Of a stretch of 64,000 bases of DNA, positions 32,425-44,509 are shown one piece after another. Within the stretch, counting starts at the first letter, position 1. Every line of letters starts with the position of its first letter. The position numbers and the translations under genes were made by a program. This DNA is from Oscillospiraceae bacterium (GTDB lineage Bacteria > Bacillota > Clostridia > Oscillospirales > Oscillospiraceae): the NCBI GenBank assembly GCA_017519975.1, contig JAFWRM010000032.1, positions 80,415 to 144,414 on the forward strand, read 5' to 3'. Below the pieces are notes generated by a model. That model did no database searches, had not been told where the DNA came from, and was given only the letters and a program-made list of their open reading frames with translations.

Positions 32425-34284
32425 TCATTCATCTCTGACAAGCAGCAGAAGCGCTGCGTTTACCACCACGAACACGGAACCGCAGTTGTGCCAGAGCGCA
32501 CCGGTCACGGGGGTAAGGACCCCGATGGCTGACAGGAGAACGGCCGTCAGATTGATGATGAGAGACGCGATGATGTTGACGTGTACCTTCCGCATGACTT
32601 TTTTCGTGAGAGCAAACAGATACGGCAGACGCCGGATGTCATCTGTCACAAGGATAGCGTCGGAGGATTCCACGGCGATATCTGAGCCGATGCCGCCCAT
32701 GGCGATCCCGGCATCCGCCGCAGTCAGCGCAAGCGCGTCGTTTACCCCGTCCCCGACCATGCAGATCGGCTCCGCGCCGCCCGAGTATTCCTTTATGATG
32801 CTCATTTTATCCTCCGGAAGAAGGTCTGCTCGAACATCGGTGATACCGACGCTTTCCGCTATCGCCGCCGCGGCGAGCGCATTGTCACCGGTAAGAAGCA
32901 TCGGGTTTATGCCCGCTGCTCTCAGCCTTCGGATCGTATCTTCGGCATCGGAGCGCAGAGTGTCGCGAAGAGCGATGAATCCGATCGCCGTCCCGTCGGC
33001 GGCAAGATAGACGATGGTTGCGCCTTTTTCCGTCTCTGAACGGCATGCTTCTTTACAGGCGACGACATCGACGCCGTGTGAGCGCATGAAGCCCTCTTTT
33101 CCCGCCAGCACACGGGTGCCGTCTACAACGGCTGAAACGCCCTGGCCGGCGGTCATCTGAAAGTCTGCTGCGGGTGCGCTCGTGCCTCCGGCATTTTCAT
33201 AAGCAGCCCAGATCGCTTTTCCGAGCGGATGTTCGGAATGCTGCTCCGCAATACCGGCGACGCGAAGGACTTCCGCATTCGAATAACTGTCTGAAACCGA
33301 GACCGCCGCCGTCACCTCAGGTCTGCCGTGGGTCAGAGTACCCGTCTTGTCGAAGGATACGCGTCTGATCCTGGACAGCCGTTCCAGAGCTTCGCCGGAG
33401 CGCAAGATGATGCCGTGCTTTGCTGCGTTTCCGATTCCGGCAAGCACCGCGGTCGGCGTCGCAAGGATGAACGCACAGGGGCAGAAGACGACCAGTACGG
33501 TAACCGCTCTCATAAAACGTCCGGTAGCGATCCATGTGATGACGGCACAGGATAGGGCGATTATCACGAGCCAGGTGGCCCAACGGTCTGCCGCCGCAAC
33601 GATCGGAGCCTTGTTTTCGTTTGCCTCCTCCGCAAGACGAACCATCCGCTGAAGGGAACTGTCGGAACTGACGGAATCCGCGCTCATGGTAAAGGTGCCG
33701 AACTGATTGACCGTGCCGCTGGTAACGGTATCTCCGGCGGCTTTGTCCACGGGAATGCTTTCTCCGGTCATGACGGACTGATCGACCGAAGTCTCTCCCT
33801 CAAGAATGGTGCCGTCCACAGGGATGATCTCTCCGGCAAGGACACTGAGAACGTCTCCCGGACGTACATCTTCCACCGGAATCTCCGACGCCTGTCCATC
33901 CCTCAGCACACGGGCGGTCTGCGGAGTGAGTTTGATCAGCTTTTCTATGCCTTCCCTTGCTTTTCCCGAGGTATAATCCTCCAGCAGAGAGCCGATCTGC
34001 ATGATGAGCGCCACTTCTCCGGCGGCAAAGAACTCTTTGGTCGCCACAGAGGCGATCAGTGCCAGTGAAACCAGCAGATCGGCCTTTATATCGTGGTCAA
34101 AGACGACGCCCTTGAATGCCCCGGCAAGAATCGGGATCCCGCAGAGGATGATCGCCGCCCAGGCGATGTCGAACGGCAGGCGCTCTCTGAGTACGCCTGT
34201 AATGCTCAGCACAAGGGCAGCGGCAGACACTGCTGCGCAGATCAGGGTTTCCTTCGGACTGTTTTCGAGCCAGCGATTCAGCAT
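32425..34284 (-). CDS. Heavy-metal-transporting P1B-type ATPase
   Basis: The 619-residue protein has phosphorylation motif DKTGTLTHG, TGES actuator motif (MTGESIPVD), the hinge GDGVNDALA, and the CPC metal motif in VFCPCAFILATPTAV. It lacks an N-terminal HMA/ferredoxin-like domain, beginning directly with membrane helices. CPC-type pumps export Zn, Cd, Pb or Cu(I); these residues do not decide which. The ATG ending at 34284 follows AAGGAGGATACC. It is divergent from a TetR gene sharing a regulatory region with one operator. Confidence 0.92.
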   Translation of the reverse strand: MLNRWLENSPKETLICAAVSAAALVLSITGVLRERLPFDIAWAAIILCGIPILAGAFKGVVFDHDIKADLLVSLALIASVATKEFFAAGEVALIMQIGSLLEDYTSGKAREGIEKLIKLTPQTARVLRDGQASEIPVEDVRPGDVLSVLAGEIIPVDGTILEGETSVDQSVMTGESIPVDKAAGDTVTSGTVNQFGTFTMSADSVSSDSSLQRMVRLAEEANENKAPIVAAADRWATWLVIIALSCAVITWIATGRFMRAVTVLVVFCPCAFILATPTAVLAGIGNAAKHGIILRSGEALERLSRIRRVSFDKTGTLTHGRPEVTAAVSVSDSYSNAEVLRVAGIAEQHSEHPLGKAIWAAYENAGGTSAPAADFQMTAGQGVSAVVDGTRVLAGKEGFMRSHGVDVVACKEACRSETEKGATIVYLAADGTAIGFIALRDTLRSDAEDTIRRLRAAGINPMLLTGDNALAAAAIAESVGITDVRADLLPEDKMSIIKEYSGGAEPICMVGDGVNDALALTAADAGIAMGGIGSDIAVESSDAILVTDDIRRLPYLFALTKKVMRKVHVNIIASLIINLTAVLLSAIGVLTPVTGALWHNCGSVFVVVNAALLLLVRDE

Positions 34285-34294
34285 GGTATCCTCC

Positions 34295-34323
34295 TTGACA
34301 CAGATCTTGAGAATTCGTATAAT
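34295..34323 (+). promoter_or_regulatory. Consensus promoter of the TetR gene
   Basis: TTGACA (34295-34300), 17 bases, TATAAT (34318-34323). It matches the sigma-A consensus at all twelve positions and faces the ATPase promoter. Confidence 0.8.
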
Positions 34324-34325
34324 TC

Positions 34326-34339
34326 GTTTGATACCAAAC
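34326..34339. promoter_or_regulatory. Palindromic operator between the face-to-face promoters
   Basis: GTTTG-ATAC-CAAAC, perfect arms 34326-34330 and 34335-34339. It covers the predicted start of the TetR transcript and lies at about +10 to +22 of the ATPase transcript, so one bound TetR dimer could block both. Confidence 0.65.
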
Positions 34340-34354
34340 ACCATGTTCGGTGCG

Positions 34355-34383
34355 ATTATAGAGCGGGCGCTTTCCGCCATCAA
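34355..34383 (-). promoter_or_regulatory. Predicted promoter of the metal ATPase
   Basis: On the minus strand TTGATG (34378-34383) and TATAAT (34355-34360) are 17 bases apart. Confidence 0.7.
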
Positions 34384-34446
34384 TAATCAGATCGCGCCGA
34401 TCATTCGATACAGTACAATAACAGAAAAATGTTCCGGAGGGAAACC

Positions 34447-34992
34447 ATGGATCGAAGGCAGAGGAAGACAAGAAAAGCGATTTATGACGCGTTTACCGGA
34501 CTCCTGAAAAAAAGACCCTACGCCAGGATCACGGTGCAGGATATCATCGACGCGGCCGACGTGGGGCGTACCACGTTCTATGCTCATTTTGAGACAAAAG
34601 ACGATCTGCTCACAACGCTGTGCGCGGAGATCTTTGACCATGTATTTTCCGAAGATCTGAGAAAGGAAAAAACACATGATTTTTCTTCGGAACACAATAC
34701 GGGAGCTATGATCACCCATGTGCTGTATCATCTGCAGGAACATATGGAATACCTTCCCGGAATCCTTTCCGGACAGAGTGACGAAATATTCATGGATTCT
34801 TTCAAAGAGCATCTGAGGGGCCTGTTTTCCCACGCCGCAGCGGCTGTGGACAGTCCTGTTCCGCGGGACTATATGATGAACCACATGGTCTGTGATTTTG
34901 CGGAGACCGTTCGATGGTGGACGAGGCATCCGTCGTATTCCCCGGAGGAGATCAGCTCCTTTTTCCTGCAGACCACCCCGCTGTTGGATTGA
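34447..34992 (+). CDS. TetR/AcrR family regulator
   Basis: The 181-residue protein has the TetR helix-turn-helix: RKTRKAIYDAFTGLLKKRPY, then ITVQDIIDAADVGRTTFYAHFETKDDLL split across residues 30-60. The C-terminal ligand domain has no distinctive mark. The start after GGAGGGAAACC is preferred over an ATG six codons upstream. It is divergent from the heavy-metal ATPase, so it probably controls metal efflux and itself; whether it senses metal or an organic compound is not clear. Confidence 0.9.
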   Translation: MDRRQRKTRKAIYDAFTGLLKKRPYARITVQDIIDAADVGRTTFYAHFETKDDLLTTLCAEIFDHVFSEDLRKEKTHDFSSEHNTGAMITHVLYHLQEHMEYLPGILSGQSDEIFMDSFKEHLRGLFSHAAAAVDSPVPRDYMMNHMVCDFAETVRWWTRHPSYSPEEISSFFLQTTPLLD

Positions 34993-35092
34993 CCGCGGAT
35001 TCCGCGCCCCGGCTGCGGAAAAACTGTACGGGAATGCGGGACGGGACTCCGTCGAAAAGAAAGGATCGGCGGAAATCGGGCCTTGAAAGCAA

Positions 35093-35136
35093 AAAAACGG
35101 ATCACCTGCCGCATCAGCGGCGGGTGATCCGTTTTT
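35093..35136. terminator. Bidirectional terminator between TetR and kinase-fusion genes
   Basis: The 20-bp stem (35093-35112/35117-35136) has one mismatch, loop ATCA and A/T runs at both ends. Confidence 0.9.
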
Positions 35137-35248
35137 GCAGGATCGTTTTCATTCGGATTTCCGTCGGCCTGACCGTCGGCTTCCGCGGGAGCCGTGCGTC
35201 TGCCGGGGCGTTTTCCTGGTCAGCAAGCGGGCAGCGCGGTGTGATCTG

Positions 35249-36649
35249 TCAGGACTCCTTGCGGTCCAGAAGGTACAGCGGGTGAGTGCCCCGTACGTCG
35301 CACCAACGGCGGAGGATGTTGATGATGCATTCCACGCTCTCATCCGTACCGAGCAGACCGCTGTCCAGACCCAGGTGGTAGTTTTCCTGCTTCCCATAGT
35401 CTTTTCCCGTATAGCGCTTATAGTACGATGCACGCGCCCGGTCCGTATTTTCGGTCAGTCTCCGGGCGTCCTCCTGTGAAAGACCGGAGAGGGTCATGAT
35501 GCGCTTGATGCGGATATCCGTGCGGGCGTGGATGAAGGCGCGGAAGCAATTGGGATCATTGTACAGCACATAGTCCGCGCATCTTCCGAGGATCACGCAG
35601 CTCTCATCCCTGGAGGCGATCTCACGAATGGCGCTGGACTCGGCGACGTAATACTGCTCCTCGGGGGACAGAGCGTCGTTGGACATGGCGTAGGCGCCGT
35701 CCATGAAACCGTTCAGCACGCCGCGTTCCATCTTCCGGGACATGGCCTGAATCTTTTCCAGGGGAAGACCGCTTTTTTCTGCGGCCATTTCGTCCAGCTG
35801 CGCGTCGTAGAACGCGATCCCCAGACGTTCAGCAAGCCGCCGGCCGATCTCCATGCCACCGGAACCGAATTCGCGCCCGATGGTGATGATGATCTTTGGA
35901 TTGCCGGCTGCGTCCGTAAGATATCCCTGAGACGCGATCTCCAGAGCACGGTCCGTTTTGCTGTCCCGCTCGACGAATCGGAGCAGGGGCTTCTGGAACG
36001 GCTTCTGCAGGAGCTTCAGTACGAAACCGACCAGCAGAGCGGAGATCACCGTACCTTCCCGCACGCCTACCAGTCCACGGAAGTAGAGAAGAGAGGCGGC
36101 GACCGAAAGAAGCACGACGGAGCAGTCAAACACTGTCTTTACCGTGCCCATGCTGCGGCCGGTCTTTCTGACGATCGCGAGGCAGAGACCCTCACCGGGC
36201 ATGGCAAGAAGATTGGGGGACAGGTAGAGCATGACGCCTGCCGACACCAGCGGAATGCTGACGAAAAGGTACACGAGACGCATCACATAGCTTCCGGGAG
36301 CGGGCAGGAAGAACAGCGTGGCGGAAGCAAGATTCACCAGCTGGCCGAACAGAAGAGCCGCCGCTACCTGCAGCAGCATGGCGGGTTTGAAATCCCGGCG
36401 CAGGACGAGAAACTCGGCGATAAGGTACAGACAGAATACGGCTGTCGTGCAGTTGCCGAGGTTCATGAAGGAAGGGGCCCCGGCGGAGGAACCGATCAGG
36501 AAGAGCACGTTCCCCAGCGAACTCACCGGCGTGACGCCAAGGGCGGAGCGTGAAGAACACACGACTCCAATAGCCATGATGTAAAGGCCGAGGACGTACA
36601 CGAGCAGACGCTTGCCCCACAGGACTATCGGACTGGAATTTGATTTCAT
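35249..36649 (-). CDS. Membrane protein (YczE/YitT-like, DUF6198 type) fused to a cytidylate-kinase-like domain
   Basis: The 466-residue protein has two clear parts. Residues 1-225 hold about five or six membrane helices (LLVYVLGLYIMAIGVVCSSR, then VYLFVSIPLVSAGVMLYLS). Residues 250-466 are a P-loop kinase with GREFGSGG at 258-265, the form seen in cytidylate-kinase-like proteins, followed by an ILGRCADYVL segment and HARTDIRIKR. The start ATG ends at 36649 after AAGGAAAG. The cytoplasmic kinase tethered to a membrane domain of unknown role suggests sensing or phosphorylation of a transported small molecule. It is not the housekeeping Cmk. Confidence 0.8.
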   Translation of the reverse strand: MKSNSSPIVLWGKRLLVYVLGLYIMAIGVVCSSRSALGVTPVSSLGNVLFLIGSSAGAPSFMNLGNCTTAVFCLYLIAEFLVLRRDFKPAMLLQVAAALLFGQLVNLASATLFFLPAPGSYVMRLVYLFVSIPLVSAGVMLYLSPNLLAMPGEGLCLAIVRKTGRSMGTVKTVFDCSVVLLSVAASLLYFRGLVGVREGTVISALLVGFVLKLLQKPFQKPLLRFVERDSKTDRALEIASQGYLTDAAGNPKIIITIGREFGSGGMEIGRRLAERLGIAFYDAQLDEMAAEKSGLPLEKIQAMSRKMERGVLNGFMDGAYAMSNDALSPEEQYYVAESSAIREIASRDESCVILGRCADYVLYNDPNCFRAFIHARTDIRIKRIMTLSGLSQEDARRLTENTDRARASYYKRYTGKDYGKQENYHLGLDSGLLGTDESVECIINILRRWCDVRGTHPLYLLDRKES

Positions 36650-36683
36650 TGCTTTCACACTTTCCTTAACTGGTGGTCTGCCC

Positions 36684-36712
36684 ATTCTATCGGAACGGGA
36701 GATGGATTGCAA
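36684..36712 (-). promoter_or_regulatory. Predicted promoter of the membrane-kinase fusion
   Basis: On the minus strand TTGCAA (36707-36712) and TAGAAT (36684-36689) are 17 bases apart. Confidence 0.6.
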
Positions 36713-36825
36713 GGGAAATCGTGCGGGAACTGCCGGCAATGACAGAAAGCTTGCGAAATACCGAGAACAGATTGTCCTGCGGAGGTCATAAGGACTGTGG
36801 GCGACCGTGCGGGCCGGACAAAAGA

Positions 36826-36859
36826 AATCCCCGTCACCCGTCGGTGGGGGACAGGGATT
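36826..36859 (-). terminator. Imperfect terminator of the peptidase-cyclophilin operon
   Basis: AATCCC (36826-36831) pairs with GGGATT (36854-36859), with two inner mismatches. On the minus strand it is followed by TTTCTTTT. Confidence 0.5.
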
Positions 36860-36868
36860 CCTTGCCGG

Positions 36869-37477
36869 TCACTCTTTGACGATCGTCACGGAGGTGATCA
36901 CGGGCTGTTCGTCGGGCGGGATCGTTCCGTTATCGTCGGTCGGAACGGCGTCGGCGGCGATGGCGTCGACGATCTCCATCCCGTCGGTCACGTATCCGAA
37001 CGCGGCATACTGACCGTCGAGAAACAGCGCATCCTGCTGGACGATGAAGAACTGAGAGCTGGCCGAATCATAGGATAAACTGCTGCGGGCCATGCTGATG
37101 GCGCCTCGGGTATGAGACAGCTTGTTCTTTACGCCATTGGCTTCAAATTCGCCCTTGATCGTCGTACCGGAACCGCCGGTTCCGTTTCCGCTGGGATCGC
37201 CGCCCTGGATCATGAATCCCTCCATGATGCGGTGAAAGGTCAGACCGTCGTAAAAGCCGCTTTCCGCCAGAGAAACGAAATTGGCGCAGGTGATGGGCGC
37301 GGCTTTCTGGTCGAGCAGTACGGTGATGGTGCCGTAATCAGCAACTTCAATGACCGCGGTGTAGGAAGCCTTTCGGTCAAGACCGGAGCCGGAAGAACCG
37401 CATCCGGCCAGCGTCAGCATCAGCAGCAGCGCCAGCAGCATCGCGGCAACGCGAATGGGATCGATCGTTCGTTTCAT
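36869..37477 (-). CDS. Cyclophilin-type peptidyl-prolyl isomerase lipoprotein
   Basis: The 202-residue protein has a lipoprotein signal with lipobox LAGC (Cys26) and then a cyclophilin domain. The active-site stretches FHRIMEGFMIQGGDPSGNGT and ISMARSSLSYDSASSQFFI carry the Arg and Gln residues of functional cyclophilins. It likely folds proteins outside the membrane. The second of two closely spaced ATGs is chosen, because GGAGG lies eight bases before it and only two before the first. It is downstream of the M16 peptidase by 21 bases. Confidence 0.9.
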   Translation of the reverse strand: MKRTIDPIRVAAMLLALLLMLTLAGCGSSGSGLDRKASYTAVIEVADYGTITVLLDQKAAPITCANFVSLAESGFYDGLTFHRIMEGFMIQGGDPSGNGTGGSGTTIKGEFEANGVKNKLSHTRGAISMARSSLSYDSASSQFFIVQQDALFLDGQYAAFGYVTDGMEIVDAIAADAVPTDDNGTIPPDEQPVITSVTIVKE

Positions 37478-37498
37478 TTTCATATCCTCCCGATAGCA

Positions 37499-40390
37499 TC
37501 AGAGTTCATAGGTGACGGATGGGCTGCAGGCGTCGACCTGGGGTTTGCCGCCTATGACGCAGTACGATCCGCCGCTCAGTACGGAGTCCAGGATATCCCC
37601 CCAGCGACGGATCTGGGCAGGGGTTGCGTTCAGCAGTTCTGTCCGGATGCGGCAGCGGTCTTCCTGCGTGAGCCCGCGCAGGTAATGGCCGTCGGATACG
37701 GCGCCCTTTGCGCTTGGACTCAGAAGGGGAGAGGCGTCGCCTACGGCTCCTATGGTATAGGAGAGAAGATCCGGCTCCTGTTCCAGGTAGTCCCGAAGGA
37801 ACTGGCCGCAGGAAAGAAACGTCTGAAGAGAGGAAGCACAGTTCGGGTCGCGGTAGGAATAGCAGAAAACCGGGCCGGTATCTCGGATGGAAAGACCGGT
37901 GCCGTAGGCTCCTCCCCGCACGCGCACAGCGTTCCACAGATGGCCAAGGCTGACGATTTTTTCAGCAAGTGCAGCAGAACCGTCGTAACGTATCCCGATG
38001 TCGTCAAACGAACCGCCGCGTACGGCAAAGCCGATGTCCGCCGGAATGAAAAGACCTTCCGATCGGACGGCGGAGGGGAATATGGATGCCGAAGCGCCGC
38101 ACGGGTTTCCGGAAGGCAAGGATCGGAAGAGAAATGCGGCGGCTTTTTCGGCGGCCTTCTCATCCTGACCGGTCACGCTGACGGTCAGCCTTCCGGAGCA
38201 AGCTATGACGCCCAGTGCAGGGCCGAGGCGGGCAACGGAAGCACGAAGCGTATCCGGATCTTCCAGTGTACGCAGGTATCGATAATAGTCGTAACGGGAA
38301 GCGTTTTCCCTTATGGCGTCCGCTGCGGAAAGAGGAGCCAGAATGCGGCCGATCGCGACGGCGTGACCGGAGGAGACGATCCGTTCAAACAGCTGCTGGC
38401 GCCTCTGAGTGACCAGCTCGGAGATCTCCGTCATGGCGGAAAAATCCGTCTCCGTAAGGATCTCCGTCACCAGTTCCAGAGCGCGGTCTGCGTTTTTCTC
38501 CAGAGCGCTGAAGGATACGGTGAATTTGCAGCGGAATGCGCGGCTGCCTTCGTGCTCGCGGTCGTATGCGTTCAGGGTGAAAGACAGGCTGCCGCACGCA
38601 AGCTTTGTCAGCACGGATATTTCCGCTGCGGAATGACGTGCCGTGGGAAGCCGGCTCAGAAGATCGGCAGTCAGACTGAGACCGGCGATCTGCTCCAGCG
38701 GAACGTCCTCCGCGTCAAAAAACAAAGTAACGTAAACGATGCCATTGGTATTGATGCGGTGAAGGAGCAGAGGCACGCCGTTTTCACTGGCGAGCTCCAT
38801 GGGGAGGGGTTCCGGCATCTGAAGAATGTCTTCCCGTGTGAGCCTGGGCAGCGAGGCCAGCTGTTCCGGAGAGTCCTCTCCGGTCTGCCACGCCACCAGG
38901 TTTTCCTGTTCCCGCTTTCTTTCGCTCCTGTCCGTTTCCGTCCATGCGGAGCTTTCCGCCGTCAGGCGCGCCTGTTCACGGTCCCTGCGCTCCTGCCCGC
39001 AGGACGGGGCCGGATGAAGCAGAACGGTGCAGCGATGGGAATTCTCAAGAAAAACGTCCCGCAGCAGACGTTCGAAGTATCCGTTCTCCAATCTGGTCCG
39101 CAGATCGTCGAACATTGAACCGATCTGAAGGTTGGCCTCGGGGGGGCCGCCGTACTGCCAGCTGCCGAGAGCCAGAAAGGCGTTGACGAGACCGGGCGGG
39201 AAGGTGCTGTAATCCCGTTCCCGCATCTGGAATTCCAGCCGGGTGAGCTCCGCCGTCAGGCGTTCCCGGTCCAGAGCTTCCGCCTGTTCCTCCAGGACCC
39301 GGGCAATGGTCCGCTCGACCGGATCCAGGTTTTCCTCCGGTGTGCCGGTGACCTGAAGGAAGAGCCAGGGCTGCTTCACGTCGTCGATCAGCTGCAGCTG
39401 GACGTCCTCCGCAAGACCGGCGTCCAGGATCGTTCTCGTGAGAGGCGCGTGATTGTTGGCGGCAAGATAGGAGGCGAGAATGCGAAGGGCGGTCAGACGC
39501 TCCGTCTGATCGAAGGAGCCGGCCGCCAGCCCTCTGGCGAAGCGGTGCTTTGTCATCTGGTCGGCGTTTCCCGGTTCATACTCCACATGAACGGTGCCTC
39601 CGTCCACCGGAGCCTGAAGAGCTGCCGGTGGGATCCTTCCGGTATCTTCTCTGCCCTTCAGATATACGTCGTCAAGAAGAGAAAGGACTTTTTCCAGGGG
39701 AACGGAACCGTCCAGATAGATGAACGCGTTGGAGGGAGAGTAGTAACGACGGTGGGCATTGAGAAACGCTTCCGGTGTGAGGTCGGGAATGTGTTCAGGG
39801 TCTCCGCCGGAGACGAAGCGATACGGCGAGTCGGGGAACAGGCCTCGGTTCAGCGCGTTTACGACAAGCTCATCCGGATCGGCGAACGCTCCCTTCATCT
39901 CATTGAAAACAACGCCGCGGTATTCCACGGCCCCATCCGGAGCAAGTTCATAATGCCAGCCTTCCTGACGGAAGATCTCCGGACGTTCGTAGATGGAAGG
40001 ACAGAAGACGGCGTCAAGATAAACGCTGACAAGATTCATGAAATCCGCTTCGTTGCGGCTGCAGACGGGATACATTGTCTTGTCCTGAAACGTCAGCGCA
40101 TTGAGAAATGTATTCAGGGAGCTTTTCATGAGCTCCACGAACGGCTCCTTCACCGGATAGCGGAGGGAGCCGCAGAGAACGGAGTGTTCCAGAATGTGAA
40201 ACACGCCGGTGTCGTCTTCGGGCAGGGTAGTGAAGGCGACGGCAAACGTCTTGTTGTCGTCGGGACGATCCAGCCATACAAGTTCCAGACCCGTACGGCG
40301 ATGTACCATCTGGAAAAGCCGGCCCGACAGTTCCGGGATCGGGACCTCACGCGTCACCTCGAAGCCGTGAGCATTGCTGCAGATGATCAT
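37499..40390 (-). CDS. M16C zinc metallopeptidase, presequence-protease-like
   Basis: The 963-residue protein has the inverted zinc motif HILEH (H65, E68, H69) near the N-terminus and the length and layout of the M16C family (presequence protease, insulinase-related), including the downstream EMKGAFADPDELV segment and a peptidase_M16C-associated middle region. Such enzymes degrade oligopeptides inside a closed chamber. No signal peptide is seen, so a cytoplasmic role is likely. The ATG ending at 40390 follows GGAGGCTCTAC. It is divergent from rpoB and co-oriented with the cyclophilin gene. Confidence 0.92.
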   Translation of the reverse strand: MIICSNAHGFEVTREVPIPELSGRLFQMVHRRTGLELVWLDRPDDNKTFAVAFTTLPEDDTGVFHILEHSVLCGSLRYPVKEPFVELMKSSLNTFLNALTFQDKTMYPVCSRNEADFMNLVSVYLDAVFCPSIYERPEIFRQEGWHYELAPDGAVEYRGVVFNEMKGAFADPDELVVNALNRGLFPDSPYRFVSGGDPEHIPDLTPEAFLNAHRRYYSPSNAFIYLDGSVPLEKVLSLLDDVYLKGREDTGRIPPAALQAPVDGGTVHVEYEPGNADQMTKHRFARGLAAGSFDQTERLTALRILASYLAANNHAPLTRTILDAGLAEDVQLQLIDDVKQPWLFLQVTGTPEENLDPVERTIARVLEEQAEALDRERLTAELTRLEFQMRERDYSTFPPGLVNAFLALGSWQYGGPPEANLQIGSMFDDLRTRLENGYFERLLRDVFLENSHRCTVLLHPAPSCGQERRDREQARLTAESSAWTETDRSERKREQENLVAWQTGEDSPEQLASLPRLTREDILQMPEPLPMELASENGVPLLLHRINTNGIVYVTLFFDAEDVPLEQIAGLSLTADLLSRLPTARHSAAEISVLTKLACGSLSFTLNAYDREHEGSRAFRCKFTVSFSALEKNADRALELVTEILTETDFSAMTEISELVTQRRQQLFERIVSSGHAVAIGRILAPLSAADAIRENASRYDYYRYLRTLEDPDTLRASVARLGPALGVIACSGRLTVSVTGQDEKAAEKAAAFLFRSLPSGNPCGASASIFPSAVRSEGLFIPADIGFAVRGGSFDDIGIRYDGSAALAEKIVSLGHLWNAVRVRGGAYGTGLSIRDTGPVFCYSYRDPNCASSLQTFLSCGQFLRDYLEQEPDLLSYTIGAVGDASPLLSPSAKGAVSDGHYLRGLTQEDRCRIRTELLNATPAQIRRWGDILDSVLSGGSYCVIGGKPQVDACSPSVTYEL

Positions 40391-40422
40391 GTAGAGCCTC
40401 CTTGCTTCTGTTTTCTCCCGCT

Positions 40423-40450
40423 ATTATACCTCGGATCCGGCAACAGTCAA
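40423..40450 (-). promoter_or_regulatory. Predicted promoter of the M16C peptidase
   Basis: On the minus strand TTGACT (40445-40450) and TATAAT (40423-40428) are 16 bases apart. Confidence 0.65.
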
Positions 40451-40529
40451 AGGGAAAGACCGTCTGCCGCCGCCCGCGGCTTCAGCGGGGAAAATATTCA
40501 CAGAAAAAGAAAAATCCGGCCAAAACCTG

Positions 40530-40558
40530 TTGACACAGGCGGCAGGATTTGATAAAAT
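40530..40558 (+). promoter_or_regulatory. Predicted rpoBC promoter
   Basis: TTGACA (40530-40535), 17 bases, TAAAAT (40553-40558). Confidence 0.7.
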
Positions 40559-40716
40559 CAAGTGCTTATAATCGCTATGAGTTTGCATAAAAACCCATCA
40601 TGCATTTCCAAGCGAATTGTACCATACGTTTTCCCAAATGCAACGGGGGAAGACGAGAAAGTAACAACTGCACCGGGAGTGCAATGGGCGGAGATTCTGC
40701 TGAAGGAGTGAAGCAA

Positions 40717-44505
<3,789 letters not shown>

Positions 44506-44509
44506 AAGA

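Larger units (their letters stand above)
40391..40716. other. Divergent regulatory region between the M16C peptidase and rpoB
   Basis: This gene-free stretch holds the peptidase promoter and the rpoB promoter, followed by a leader of about 150 bases before the rpoB GTG. No rplL or other ribosomal gene, riboswitch or clear attenuator was recognised in it. Confidence 0.6.
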
